Assembly: GCA_964567855.1 (NCBI GenBank)
Contig: CAZMOE010000008.1
Location: 31,220 to 95,219, forward strand
Source of the DNA: Liminaster sp964567855
GTDB taxonomy: Bacteria > Bacteroidota > Bacteroidia > Bacteroidales > UBA3663
Direction: 5' to 3'
DNA: 64,000 nucleotides
The notes under the pieces are model-generated. The model was not told the DNA's origin. It did no database searches and was given only the letters and a program-made list of their open reading frames with translations. Position 1 is the first letter of the stretch. Each line of letters starts with the position of its first letter. Shown one piece after another: positions 16,634 to 25,909 of this stretch. The translations under genes were made by a program, and so were the position numbers.

Positions 16634-19411
16634 TCAACCTTTTCCCGCATCCTGGGCATATTCTGTCGGGCCTTTTCCAAATTCTTTTCTGAAGCATGAA
16701 GAGAAATACTTCGGATCATTATAACCTACGCGAACCGCCAACTCCACGATGCGAATATCCGGCTGCTCTTCCAGAATACGGGCCGCGGCCTTGAGGCGCA
16801 TGATCCGGACAAAGGAAAGCGGATTCATGCCCGACAATTCCTTCATGCGATTGTAAAGAGTGCTCCGGCTCATGGACATCTCCTCTGCAAAACGATTGAC
16901 ATCGAAGTCCGCGTCAGACAAATGGAGGTTCACACATTCCGCAGCAGCCTGCAGGAAGCGTTTATCTTCATCCGCCGATCCGTCGACCGGCAACACGATA
17001 TCCAAAGAAAGATTTTTCCCGACAAAAGCCGCAGCCCGTTTCTGTCTGTGTCGGATCAAAAGAAAAATACCTGCTGCCAATGATAAAGCAATGACAAGCA
17101 CCAGTCCAAAAACTTTTATCCATAGGCCGAAAGCTCCTTTTATGGTCAATTCCAACTGTATCGGTGGCCCCCAAACTCCATTTTCATCCGTGGCCTTGAG
17201 TTCGAAGGTGTATGAACCGGCCGGCAAATCCGAGTATGCCGCTTTCCGATGGGCGGCATCGACATGACGCCACCCGTCATCGTATCCATGAAGACGGTAA
17301 GCGTATTGAATGATTTTCGGACGACGGAATTCAAGAGAGGCAAAGCATATCTCCGCACTGGTCTCGCCGATCTGGATATCGGTAAAGACCAATGGCGCGG
17401 CTGAAGACTGCGAAATCATATCGGAAGGGGAAAAATAGATCAGTCCTTTGCCACAACCGAAATACAGTATTCCATCATGGCGGCAGGAAGCATTCGGATA
17501 GAAAAAGTTATCGATCAAACCATCGGCGATAGTGAATACGCGCAAGCCAGTCGGTGTTCCCTCGGAAGAAAGGGATAAACGAACAAGCCCGGCGTTAGTT
17601 CCTATCCAAAGATTGCCGTAATCGTCCGCCTCAATACAAGCCGCCATATCACCGGGTAAATTATAATCGGAATGAACGGAATAAAATCGGTCGGCGACGG
17701 TATCGTACCGGCAAAGCCCCCCGCCATCCATGCCGAGCCAAAAAGTACCATCCGATGTGCCGGTGAAAAAACAAAGGGGCATTCCTATGGGTAAACTGCC
17801 ATCGGTAAAACAATATTGCCGACAAACGATAGAATCCTGGGAGAACGCTCCTCCTGTTACTCTGATTACACCAAAGGCTGTGGTGGCCAACCACAGGGCC
17901 CCGTTTCGATCTTCTGCGATCGTAATGATCTCTGTAGAAAGTAAAGAGTCGAGACCAAATAATCTAAACTCCCGCCCATCGGCATAACGGACACCGAGAC
18001 CACGGTCCGTTCCGACCCACTGATTTCCGCAGTAATCTTCATGAAGAGCATAAACATGGTTACTGGGTAAAAAATCATCCGTTTCACGCCGATATGTCGC
18101 GATTTTTCTACCATCGCGAACACGGATAATTCCCCATCCGACAAAAGGCACAAAAATTTCAGTGCCTGCACGATTCGAAGAAAGATGCTGGATATTTTGA
18201 GAATGACGGATCACCGAATACTCGCCATCTTTATAATATTCTAAATTTTTACCAACAGCGACGTAGCACCCGCCGGCACTATCGATACATATACTTTGCA
18301 CATGTTCGGGTGCTGCAACGGCATTTCCTTGCAAATCCATCTTCCTAAAGAACAAATCGGGAGCCTTCTCGATAATAAAAATACCGTTTCCTCGCTCGGT
18401 AGAAATCCACAAACTGCCATTGCGGCTCATTGATAAGTCTGAAATATCCCTGATAGAAGGAACCGGACCATATAATGCATCTTCCGGTGCAGAAAATATT
18501 CCTTCCTTGTCCAGATTCATGCATAGCAGATTCTCCAAAGTCCCTATCCATAAAGTATGAGTAGCCGGATCCTCAGCTAAAGAGACGACAGGAACCGGAG
18601 AGGAAGAAACCGGCGGATTTTCAGGCGTTGTCAAATAACGCTCCACGATTTCCAATTGCCGATAAACGGAAGAGGTCTCTACTTTCAGCAATCCGCTGCC
18701 ATCGGTCGCCATCCACATGCCACCCCTACTATCTTCCAGAATATCAAGTACCGTTTCCCGGGAAGAAAAAGCCCGTTGCCGCACAAATTCTTTAGTGAAT
18801 GGCGAATAACGGAATAAACCCTGCCGCCACGTACCGATCAATATATCTCCGCATTTATCTTCATAAATACTTTGGACATTCATCACCTCCGGAACCTCTT
18901 CTGCCAATTTTCCGGAAGAAAGCACAATCAGACTATCTCCTATGAAATCAAAACGAGCCAGTCGCCGGATAGTACCGACGTACAATTGTCCGGTGCGGGA
19001 AAAACACAGACTATTGACACGTTGCTTGTCGACATCAGGCAGTCGGTAATGCCGCACATGTTTGCGATTCCGGTCCAGTCGCAGCAGACCGTTCTGGGTT
19101 CCGATCCACAGATTCCTGGCAGAATCTTCGGCCAGACAGATGATATCATTGCTATACGCCGCAGACGGAACTTCTTCTATGGTCTTGAAAGGCCGTACCT
19201 CGTACCCGTCATAGCGGTAAAGGCCATAAAATGTCGCAATCCACATAAAACCTTCCGCATCCTGCAAGGTCTGACGCACCATCCCGTTCGGAAGACCCTC
19301 TGCTGTCGTAAACTGAGAGAAACGAAAAGTTGTATTCTCGGCCCCTCTTACACTAAGCAGGACCACAAAAAATATCATTACCCAAAAATAAATCCGGAAA
19401 TGCCGCCTCAT
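16634..19411 (-). CDS. Membrane propeller sensor fused directly to an AraC DNA-binding domain
   Basis: A 925-residue protein. A signal/anchor at the N-terminus is followed by a long run of two-component-propeller (reg_prop) repeats, seen as recurring blocks such as GFMWIATFYGLYRYDG, NLWIGTQNGLLRLD and GALWLATTAFGVIRV, up to about residue 670. A Y_Y_Y domain (YAYRLHGYDDGWR, GSYTFELKATDENG) leads to one membrane helix at about 763-785. After only ~25 residues comes the hybrid-sensor-type linker (DFDVNRFAEEMSMSRSTLYNRMKELSG) and a full AraC helix-turn-helix. Histidine kinase, HATPase and receiver domains, standard in hybrid two-component systems of pectin loci, are absent without any frameshift. 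It likely senses a periplasmic pectin oligosaccharide and binds DNA from the membrane (inference). Confidence 0.93.
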   Translation of the reverse strand: MRRHFRIYFWVMIFFVVLLSVRGAENTTFRFSQFTTAEGLPNGMVRQTLQDAEGFMWIATFYGLYRYDGYEVRPFKTIEEVPSAAYSNDIICLAEDSARNLWIGTQNGLLRLDRNRKHVRHYRLPDVDKQRVNSLCFSRTGQLYVGTIRRLARFDFIGDSLIVLSSGKLAEEVPEVMNVQSIYEDKCGDILIGTWRQGLFRYSPFTKEFVRQRAFSSRETVLDILEDSRGGMWMATDGSGLLKVETSSVYRQLEIVERYLTTPENPPVSSSPVPVVSLAEDPATHTLWIGTLENLLCMNLDKEGIFSAPEDALYGPVPSIRDISDLSMSRNGSLWISTERGNGIFIIEKAPDLFFRKMDLQGNAVAAPEHVQSICIDSAGGCYVAVGKNLEYYKDGEYSVIRHSQNIQHLSSNRAGTEIFVPFVGWGIIRVRDGRKIATYRRETDDFLPSNHVYALHEDYCGNQWVGTDRGLGVRYADGREFRLFGLDSLLSTEIITIAEDRNGALWLATTAFGVIRVTGGAFSQDSIVCRQYCFTDGSLPIGMPLCFFTGTSDGTFWLGMDGGGLCRYDTVADRFYSVHSDYNLPGDMAACIEADDYGNLWIGTNAGLVRLSLSSEGTPTGLRVFTIADGLIDNFFYPNASCRHDGILYFGCGKGLIYFSPSDMISQSSAAPLVFTDIQIGETSAEICFASLEFRRPKIIQYAYRLHGYDDGWRHVDAAHRKAAYSDLPAGSYTFELKATDENGVWGPPIQLELTIKGAFGLWIKVFGLVLVIALSLAAGIFLLIRHRQKRAAAFVGKNLSLDIVLPVDGSADEDKRFLQAAAECVNLHLSDADFDVNRFAEEMSMSRSTLYNRMKELSGMNPLSFVRIMRLKAAARILEEQPDIRIVELAVRVGYNDPKYFSSCFRKEFGKGPTEYAQDAGKG

Positions 19412-19468
19412 ATAAAATTATTCCTTATCTGTGTTCATGATACACCTTTGACTGACAAAGATGCGGAA

Positions 19469-19476
19469 CAAAGATA
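19469..19476 (-). promoter_or_regulatory. -7 box (TATCTTTG) for the propeller regulator
   Basis: Minus-strand TATCTTTG 57 bases upstream of the start, in the 205-base gap after rimO. Matches the Bacteroidota -7 consensus; no obvious rimO terminator is seen in the gap. Confidence 0.55.
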
Positions 19477-19616
19477 AGGATTAATTTAAATCCGGCTCTC
19501 CAAAATGCACAAAGTTGAAACATCACGATGCCGGAATAGTAAAAAATACGATGTATCCGAGAAAAAGCAGCGTTTAAAATCGAAGTTTTTCCTTCACCTC
19601 TTCTGAAAAAAGCCAG

Positions 19617-20915
19617 TCAAAGAATCGTGCCGATCAATTCATAAGGCTCGGCGGAAAGAATCTTTACATTGTAGAAAGAACCTGTTTCCAATGTACCTTC
19701 CGATGCCGGAATCAGAACCTCAGGATCGATCTCTGGAGAATCGAATTCCGTGCGGCCGACATAATAATCGCCATCTAAACGGTCTATAATGACACGCAAG
19801 GTCCGCCCCACTTTCTGTTCACCCACCGCCAATGATATTTCTTCCTGTGCAGCCATCAGTATATCGAGCCGCTGCTGCTTGATCTCGGCAGGAACATCAT
19901 CAGCGTAGTTTTTAGCCGCATAAGTTCCATCTTCTTCCGAATAGGCAAAAGCTCCCATACGTTCGAAACGCTGTTGCCTGACAAAATCAAGCAATTCTGC
20001 AAATTCTTCATCGGTTTCACCAGGAAAACCGACCATCAAAGTCGTGCGGAGATGAATACCCGGCACCTCTTCACGAATCCGGGCAAGCAGTTTTTCGGTT
20101 TCTTCCCGGCTGACATGACGCAACATCCTCGTCAGGACACCATCCGCCACGTGTTGAAGGGCTATATCCAAATATTTACATACATTCGGATACTTGGCCA
20201 TGACCGGCAACAAATCGTAAGGGAAATGTGTCGGATAAGCATAATGCAAACGCAACCATTCGACACCGGGCAGCTGGGCCAAACGCTCTACCAGCTCAGC
20301 GATATTATAACGGCCATAAAGGTCATGGCCATAACCCGTCAGGTCTTGAGCGATCAGCTGAAATTCATGAACTCCCTGGCTGACAAAACCCTCGACCTCG
20401 GACACAATAGCCTCTATCGAGCGCGACTTATAATTTCCGGTAATCAATGGAATAGCACAATAGGCACAGCGACGATTGCAACCTTCGCCAATTTTAATAT
20501 ATTCATAATGCGCAGGAGTAGTCTGAAAGCGGGAGGCCCTGAATGAATCATCCCACTTATGACCAAGATGCTCCACAATCTTTCGCCAATCGAATTTTCC
20601 ATAAAACGCATCCACTTCCGGAATTTCCGCCCTCAATTCTTCACGATAACGCTCCGAAAGACAGCCCATAACAAAAATCTTCCCGATACGACGACGTTTC
20701 TTTGCCTCGCAAAGTTCCAAGATCATGTTGACACTTTCTTCCTTGGCATCCCCTATAAAACCGCAGGTATTCACAATGACTATTTCTCCATGCACCTCTT
20801 CGGGATCATGGTACATCTTATATCCGCACGCGGCCAACTGCCCCATCAGACGTTCCGAATCGACTAAGTTCTTCGAACAGCCCAACGTGATCAAGTCTAT
20901 TCTGTTTTTTATCAT
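19617..20915 (-). CDS. rimO: Ribosomal protein S12 methylthiotransferase RimO
   Basis: A 432-residue radical-SAM methylthiotransferase that adds a methylthio group to an aspartate of ribosomal protein S12. The N-terminal UPF0004 domain has its cluster cysteines Cys13 (LGCSKNLVDSE), Cys51 and Cys85. The radical-SAM motif CNRRCAYC gives Cys146, Cys150 and Cys153. LGCSKN is diagnostic of RimO, as opposed to the LGCKLN of MtaB found elsewhere in this window. A TRAM domain ends the protein (VGRTLRVIIDRLDGDYYVGRTEFDSPE). It follows ftsY by 29 bases and is probably co-transcribed with it. Confidence 0.97.
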   Translation of the reverse strand: MIKNRIDLITLGCSKNLVDSERLMGQLAACGYKMYHDPEEVHGEIVIVNTCGFIGDAKEESVNMILELCEAKKRRRIGKIFVMGCLSERYREELRAEIPEVDAFYGKFDWRKIVEHLGHKWDDSFRASRFQTTPAHYEYIKIGEGCNRRCAYCAIPLITGNYKSRSIEAIVSEVEGFVSQGVHEFQLIAQDLTGYGHDLYGRYNIAELVERLAQLPGVEWLRLHYAYPTHFPYDLLPVMAKYPNVCKYLDIALQHVADGVLTRMLRHVSREETEKLLARIREEVPGIHLRTTLMVGFPGETDEEFAELLDFVRQQRFERMGAFAYSEEDGTYAAKNYADDVPAEIKQQRLDILMAAQEEISLAVGEQKVGRTLRVIIDRLDGDYYVGRTEFDSPEIDPEVLIPASEGTLETGSFYNVKILSAEPYELIGTIL

Positions 20916-20944
20916 AAAACGGCTGAAATTCTAAATACTCCTAC

Positions 20945-21901
20945 TCACTTTCCAAAGAGAGAATCTACAAATGCACGATTATTAAAGACCTGAAGATCCT
21001 CCATTCCTTCACCGAGACCGATATAACGAACAGGTGTCTTCAACTGGTCACTGATGCCGATCACTACACCACCCTTGGCGGTACCGTCCAGCTTAGTGAT
21101 GGCCAAAGCCGTGACATCCGTAACGGCAGCAAATTGTTTGGCCTGCTCAAAAGCGTTCTGACCGGTCGATCCGTCAAGCACGAGAAGCACTTCCGGTTCC
21201 GCATCGGGAATAACCTTGCCGATGACTTTCCTGATCTTTCCCAATTCATTCATCAGCCCGACTTTGTTATGAAGTCTTCCTGCCGTATCGATGATCACCA
21301 CATCGGCGTTTTCCGAAACCGCATGGCTCACGGCGTCATAAGTCACCGAGGCAGGATCGCTACCCATCTGTTGTTTTACAACCGGAACGCCGACACGCTC
21401 GCCCCATATCTGCAACTGGTCTATTGCGGCAGCGCGGAAGGTATCTGCAGCCCCTAAGATCACTTTGTTGCCGGCTTTTTTGAACTGATAGGCCAATTTA
21501 CCGATCGTCGTTGTTTTTCCGACGCCATTCACACCCACTACAAGAATAACATAAGGGCGTTTCACACCGGCACGAACATTAAAACCCTCCAGTTCCTCGC
21601 GTTCATTCTCGGCCAGCAACGCACAGATCTCCTCGCGCAAAATGTTGTTCAATTCTGCTGTGCCAACATACTTATCGCGAGCCACGCGATCCTCAATACG
21701 CTTGATAATACGCAACGTTGTCTCGACGCCGACATCGGAAGTCACCAATATCTCTTCAAGATTATCCAGCACGTCGTCATCGACCTTGCTACGACCGGCA
21801 ATCGCATGAGCGATCTTGCCGAAAATGCTCTGCTTGGTCTTATCAAGGCCGTTGTCGAGCGTTTGCTTTTTCTCTTTGTTGAAAAAATTGAAAAATCCCA
21901 T
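20945..21901 (-). CDS. ftsY: Signal recognition particle receptor FtsY
   Basis: A 318-residue SRP GTPase that docks ribosome-nascent chains at the inner membrane. The N domain (residues 1-~110) is followed by the G domain with GVNGVGKTTT (residues 123-132), DTFRAAAIDQL, DTAGRLHNK, TKLDGTAKGG and a closing GLGEGMEDLQVFN. The acidic A domain is nearly absent; the protein starts MGFFNFFNKEKK, a common short form in Bacteroidota. It follows the DUF4295 gene across a hairpin and has its own -7 box. Confidence 0.97.
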   Translation of the reverse strand: MGFFNFFNKEKKQTLDNGLDKTKQSIFGKIAHAIAGRSKVDDDVLDNLEEILVTSDVGVETTLRIIKRIEDRVARDKYVGTAELNNILREEICALLAENEREELEGFNVRAGVKRPYVILVVGVNGVGKTTTIGKLAYQFKKAGNKVILGAADTFRAAAIDQLQIWGERVGVPVVKQQMGSDPASVTYDAVSHAVSENADVVIIDTAGRLHNKVGLMNELGKIRKVIGKVIPDAEPEVLLVLDGSTGQNAFEQAKQFAAVTDVTALAITKLDGTAKGGVVIGISDQLKTPVRYIGLGEGMEDLQVFNNRAFVDSLFGK

Positions 21902-21999
21902 TGTGATATCAATGAATTTGTTAACATTTCCGATCCCGGAGAAAACTCATCCGGAAGCAAATAGCTTCGCATTCCGGAAAGTGAACCCGATTCTAAAGG

Positions 22000-22007
22000 C
22001 AAAGATA
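22000..22007 (-). promoter_or_regulatory. -7 box (TATCTTTG) for ftsY-rimO
   Basis: Minus-strand TATCTTTG about 99 bases before the ftsY start. Together with the hairpin at 22085-22120 it suggests ftsY-rimO can be transcribed apart from the upstream ribosomal-protein genes. Confidence 0.55.
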
Positions 22008-22084
22008 CAAAAAAAATTGCAAGAGAAATATGTAACGGTCTCATTAGTTTACCGCCCGTGACGAAAATCGCCTCCAAAAACATC

Positions 22085-22120
22085 AAAGTGCAATGTTCAT
22101 TTGATGAACATTGCACTTTT
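22085..22120 (-). terminator. Hairpin between DUF4295 gene and ftsY
   Basis: AAAGTGCAATGTTCAT (22085-22100) pairs perfectly with ATGAACATTGCACTTT (22104-22119) around a 3-base loop. It lies 28 bases past the DUF4295 stop. Leftward it is followed by GATGTTTTTGG, a short T-run, so it is a probable (perhaps leaky) terminator of rpmB-rpmG-DUF4295. Confidence 0.75.
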
Positions 22121-22147
22121 CATATCTTTAAAAGAATCTGAGACAAT

Positions 22148-22300
22148 TTATTTTGCCAAAGCCTCTTTCACTTTGTCATTCGGAACCATTTCCTCTTCGA
22201 AAATGTAAGCGCCGGTCTTTTCAGACTTGACCATACGGATAACTTTTGAGAAAGTACGACCTTCTCCCTTTTGCAATGATGCGACGGTTTTCTTTGCCAT
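22148..22300 (-). CDS. DUF4295 small basic protein
   Basis: A 50-residue protein (MAKKTVASLQKGEGRTFSKV start, VKEALAK end). It is the short lysine-rich DUF4295 family that in Bacteroidota follows rpmG directly, and is probably ribosome-associated (inference from context and composition). It begins 18 bases after the rpmG stop and forms one unit with rpmB and rpmG. Its molecular role is not known to me. Confidence 0.9.
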   Translation of the reverse strand: MAKKTVASLQKGEGRTFSKVIRMVKSEKTGAYIFEEEMVPNDKVKEALAK

Positions 22301-22318
22301 AGTTCAAATCCTCCGAAA

Positions 22319-22507
22319 TTATTTAATTTCCTTATGAAGTGTATATTTCTTGAGATAAGGATTGTATTTCTTCAACTCAAGACGTTCGGGCGTATTCTTG
22401 CGGTTCTTGGTTGTGATATAACGAGACATTCCCGGAACACCGCTTTCTTTCTGCTCAGTACATTCAAGGATTACCTGAATGCGGTTGCCTTTAACTTTCT
22501 TTGCCAT
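22319..22507 (-). CDS. rpmG: 50S ribosomal protein L33
   Basis: A 62-residue large-subunit protein with the L33 pattern MAKKVKGNRIQVILECTEQ, RYITTKNRKNTPERLELKKY, NPYLKKYTLHKE. There is no CxxC zinc motif, so this is the zinc-independent form. It starts 23 bases after the rpmB stop. Confidence 0.97.
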   Translation of the reverse strand: MAKKVKGNRIQVILECTEQKESGVPGMSRYITTKNRKNTPERLELKKYNPYLKKYTLHKEIK

Positions 22508-22530
22508 AGCTGCTTCTCTTTCTAATCAAA

Positions 22531-22761
22531 TTAATAGAGTACATAACCTGCATCTTTCAATGCGGCAGAAATACCCTTTTTGTTAATAGTACGCAGACCG
22601 GCAGTTGAGACCTTGAGATATACATAGTCATCTAACTCCGGAACATAAAATTTCTTCAACTGCAGGTTCACATTAAACAAACGCTTTGTCCGGCGCTTTG
22701 AGTGGGAAACATTGTTTCCGTGGCCTGCCTTCTTACCTGTGATCTGACAAATCCTAGACAT
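22531..22761 (-). CDS. rpmB: 50S ribosomal protein L28
   Basis: A 76-residue L28: MSRICQITGKKAGHGNNVSHSKRRTKRLFNVNLQ, followed by the YVPELDDYVYLKVSTAGLRTINKKGI core. It is the first gene of the rpmB-rpmG-DUF4295 unit, a conserved arrangement in Bacteroidota. Confidence 0.97.
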   Translation of the reverse strand: MSRICQITGKKAGHGNNVSHSKRRTKRLFNVNLQLKKFYVPELDDYVYLKVSTAGLRTINKKGISAALKDAGYVLY

Positions 22762-22913
22762 TGTTTATATATATTTGTTTATTTGCTTGTTTTCAGTCTC
22801 CGCTATTTTTCCTTTCCGACGGACTGCATCAAACCGTCATCGAGAGCGCATAACATCGACACCTTTAAAACGGAGCGCAAAATAACTATTTTTTTTGCAA
22901 ACTTCCAAATGTA

Positions 22914-23471
22914 TTAATCTTTTTTTTGCGATTCCTCCTGAATAAACGAGCTCATTTGAGATAAAGCGACATCTGCAGCTTGCAAAATCACCATCTCCCT
23001 ATCGCCTGTAAAAAGATGTTTCCGGGCAACGGATTTCCCCTTATAATAGGCTGCAATCCAGACCGTCCCGACCGGATTCCCGACACAACCTCCGGCAGGC
23101 CCCGCCACACCGGTAGTAGCCACCGCACAATCGGCATCCAACAGGGCCGCCACCTTTTCGGCCATCTGCCGTGCTACCGATTCCGACACCACGCCGGCCG
23201 AAACGTCCACTCCTAACAACCGGGTCTTCACCTCCACGGCATAAGAGACCACGCCGCCCTTAAAATAGGCAGAAGATCCGGCCACGGCGGTCATCATAGA
23301 GGCGATAGTTCCTCCCGTACAACTCTCGGCCGCCGCCATGGTCAACCCTGATTCCTTCAGGAGACAGCCGAGGCGCTCTCCCCATTTTGAAAACCGCCGG
23401 ACGGCCGACATATCCGTTCCAATCATACTCATAAAAACAAAAAAACCGGCTGCAAAGATAATATTTTTCAT
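22914..23471 (-). CDS. CinA C-terminal-type nicotinamide-nucleotide amidase (PncC-like)
   Basis: A stand-alone CinA C-terminal domain. AAESCTGGTIASMMTAVAGSSAYFKGGVVSYAVEVK is the family signature, and VATTGVAGPAGG and GTVWIAAYYKG follow. Members deamidate nicotinamide mononucleotide in NAD salvage. The longest frame gives 185 residues, but its first ~20 (MKNIIFAAGFFVFMS) are hydrophobic and odd for a cytoplasmic enzyme. ATG 23426 or ATG 23411 (MSAVRRF) may be the true start. It is followed by a 150-base gap before rpmB on the same strand. Confidence 0.88.
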   Translation of the reverse strand: MKNIIFAAGFFVFMSMIGTDMSAVRRFSKWGERLGCLLKESGLTMAAAESCTGGTIASMMTAVAGSSAYFKGGVVSYAVEVKTRLLGVDVSAGVVSESVARQMAEKVAALLDADCAVATTGVAGPAGGCVGNPVGTVWIAAYYKGKSVARKHLFTGDREMVILQAADVALSQMSSFIQEESQKKD

Positions 23472-23614
23472 CCTCTCGCCTCAAAAGTCTTCCGACAAAA
23501 CCGCAATATAGAGACATTTTACTATTTTTCACATCAAATCTGTCACAAAGAAAGACTTCCGCCCCGAAAAATATGTTATAACCGGTAGAACCCTCAATAT
23601 TTCCGTTTTTTTCG

Positions 23615-23622
23615 TACATTTG
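23615..23622 (+). promoter_or_regulatory. -7 box (TACATTTG) directly before the TPR gene
   Basis: TACATTTG ends only 5 bases before ATG 23628. A start site at the usual distance from the -7 box would fall at or next to the ATG, giving a leaderless or near-leaderless mRNA. Confidence 0.55.
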
Positions 23623-23627
23623 CCGCA

Positions 23628-25856
23628 ATGAAACCGAAAGATATATCTTTGCTACACGAAAGCATAGAGTATATGCTGTCATACGACCGCCTCTATGCAG
23701 CATTGACCAGAATCATCCAGGAGGCCAAGACGGCCGAATTGTGGGACATCGTCGAGGAAGCCTCTTCCAAGCTCTCCGCCTACGGCTACCTACTGGATTA
23801 TTTCAAACGAGGAGCGGAAGATCCGCAACGGGAGGAGATGCGCAGCCAGCTGACAGAAGAAGCATTCCTGCTGAACAACCGGCTGGCGGACCGGTTGGCG
23901 GAATCCGCCTCGCAGTCGATATATTACAGCAAGCGGAAAGAGGTGCAGTCATGGGCGCAAGAATATTCGACCATCCATCTGCTACAAACTCTCCAGACGC
24001 GACTCTGCGACCAGATTGCAGCCTCCGGCGACTCCATGGCCGATACTACCCCGATGGAAGTCGTAGCCGAACAGCTTTTTTATGCCATCTGGACCAACTT
24101 TCCTTATACAGAGAACGACCTGCTCGTCACCCGGCAACTGCTCGTCACCGAGTGCGTATTGCCGCACCAGCGGGAACTATTCATTTCAGCACTCACCTTG
24201 AATCTGCTGCAATGGTTCGACACAGCCAAAGTCCACCTGCTTCTCGACTGCATCGAACCGGTCCAACCCCAGGCGCTGCAGCAACGGGCCTGGGTGGGAC
24301 TGGCACTGCTACTTTCTACCTTTCCCAAACGATTCAGCCGAAACGACGCACTCCGCCAACGGATTTCCCGTCTGAGAAACATGTACCTGAAAGAGGACGG
24401 CACCTCCCCCCTTCTCACACTGCAACTGCAAATATTCCAGTCGCAGGAGGCCGGACGCGTCAAGCAGCAGATAGAAGAGGAAATCACCCCCGAACTGCGG
24501 CGCATCTCCGCCGATCTACGTCAAAAGCACTCTTTACGGCAAAACACTCCCCTCAAAATAAATGAAGAGACGGCCGAGGCCCTCAACCCGGAATGGGAAG
24601 AACAGATCCGGAAATCCGGGCTCGGTAAAAAATTGCAGAAAATAGGCCATCTGCAACAGGAGGGTACCGACATCATGCTCAACACCTTCGTGGGGATGAA
24701 ACACTTTCCATTTTTCTACAAGCTCAGCAACTGGCTGTTGCCCTACACACCGCAGCACAGTGCCGTAGCACGGCAATGGAAAAACAATCCCGATCTCAAG
24801 CCCATGGCAGAACTGTTTGAACAGCTGTCTTTTCTGTGCAGTTCCGACAAATATTCCTTTTTCCTGTCCTTCAATAATATACCGGAAGCGCAACGAAAGA
24901 TGCTGACCGAAGTGATCCGCTCCCAGAAAGAGGAATACGACGGGCAAAACGGTTCCCGTCCGGCCGGGAACGGCCAGGCAGAGCATCTTTCACGGTGTTA
25001 TCTGCACGACCTCTACCGCTTTTTCACCCTCAATCCCCGCCACGCAGATTTCAGAAATCCCTTCGACAATGACATCCGTCTATTTCTTTCCGAAGCCGTC
25101 GGCGACTGGTTCCGTTCGCCATCCGCATTGCGGATCATCGCCGAATATCTGTTCCGCAAACGACGCTATGAAGATGCGGTCTCCGCTTTCAAACTGCTCT
25201 ACAATCAGGACCGCAGCGAACCCACGTTACAGAAGCTGGCCTTTGCCGCCGACCATCAGCAAATCCCCGACGACTTGCTGACAGAACAAATTCTTGAAGA
25301 ATGCAACCTGCTATATCCTCAAAAGGAATGGACACTCCGATACCTGGCCAACTTCTACATCCGCAGGAAACGCTGCCGGGCTGCCATTCCCTTCCTACAG
25401 GAAGCTCTGCAGGCATTCCCGAATCAACTGAACCTGCTCACCGACACCGCCCAATGTTTCATCCAGCAAAAGGAATTTGCGGAAGCTCTCCCGTTGCTCT
25501 TCAAAGCCGACATTTTAAAGGAAGGGAATCCCAAAGTGGAACAAGCTATCGCCTGGTGCGCACTACTCACAGGCAACAACCGGCAAGCCGAACGCTACAT
25601 CGCCAAAGTATTGCATCACAGAGGCTCCGCCCAGGCCTGGCTGAACGCCGGACATATCGCCCTGCAACGCAACGACATCGGCGAAGCCATCAGACGCTAT
25701 CTGAAAAGTCTGGACATGCCCGAAAAATGGAGCCTCGAAGACTATAGTCACAACATGGCCCAGGATTTCGACGACCTCATATCGGCAGGTATAGACCCGC
25801 ATCTGCTGAATATGGTCCAGGAAAGTGTGTTGAAAGAGGTTTACGAACAAAAATAA
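23628..25856 (+). CDS. Large TPR-repeat protein of unknown function
   Basis: A 742-residue, almost entirely helical cytoplasmic protein without signal peptide or membrane segment. The C-terminal third (about 480-730) has tetratricopeptide-like pairs: ALRIIAEYLFRKRRYEDAVSAFKLLYNQD, YLANFYIRRKRCRAAIPFLQEALQAFP, TAQCFIQQKEFAEALPLLFKAD and AWLNAGHIALQRNDIGEAIRRYLKSL. The N-terminal region is helical and unassigned. TPR proteins act as protein-binding scaffolds; I see no enzyme motif. It stands alone between the amidase and the aminosugar genes and is followed by a stem-loop. Confidence 0.85.
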   Translation: MKPKDISLLHESIEYMLSYDRLYAALTRIIQEAKTAELWDIVEEASSKLSAYGYLLDYFKRGAEDPQREEMRSQLTEEAFLLNNRLADRLAESASQSIYYSKRKEVQSWAQEYSTIHLLQTLQTRLCDQIAASGDSMADTTPMEVVAEQLFYAIWTNFPYTENDLLVTRQLLVTECVLPHQRELFISALTLNLLQWFDTAKVHLLLDCIEPVQPQALQQRAWVGLALLLSTFPKRFSRNDALRQRISRLRNMYLKEDGTSPLLTLQLQIFQSQEAGRVKQQIEEEITPELRRISADLRQKHSLRQNTPLKINEETAEALNPEWEEQIRKSGLGKKLQKIGHLQQEGTDIMLNTFVGMKHFPFFYKLSNWLLPYTPQHSAVARQWKNNPDLKPMAELFEQLSFLCSSDKYSFFLSFNNIPEAQRKMLTEVIRSQKEEYDGQNGSRPAGNGQAEHLSRCYLHDLYRFFTLNPRHADFRNPFDNDIRLFLSEAVGDWFRSPSALRIIAEYLFRKRRYEDAVSAFKLLYNQDRSEPTLQKLAFAADHQQIPDDLLTEQILEECNLLYPQKEWTLRYLANFYIRRKRCRAAIPFLQEALQAFPNQLNLLTDTAQCFIQQKEFAEALPLLFKADILKEGNPKVEQAIAWCALLTGNNRQAERYIAKVLHHRGSAQAWLNAGHIALQRNDIGEAIRRYLKSLDMPEKWSLEDYSHNMAQDFDDLISAGIDPHLLNMVQESVLKEVYEQK

Positions 25857-25870
25857 CCGTTTCCATCGCC

Positions 25871-25909
25871 ATTGCCGCCCGTTCCTGTTTTGCTGGAACG
25901 AGCGGCAAT
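25871..25909 (+). terminator. Stem-loop after the TPR gene
   Basis: ATTGCCGCCCGTTCC (25871-25885) pairs with GGAACGAGCGGCAAT (25895-25909) apart from one mismatch, with a 9-base loop, 14 bases after the stop. The T-run behind it is weak (GCTGTTTCC). The rest of 25857-26194 holds no gene I can support, only a -7 box near its right end. Confidence 0.65.
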
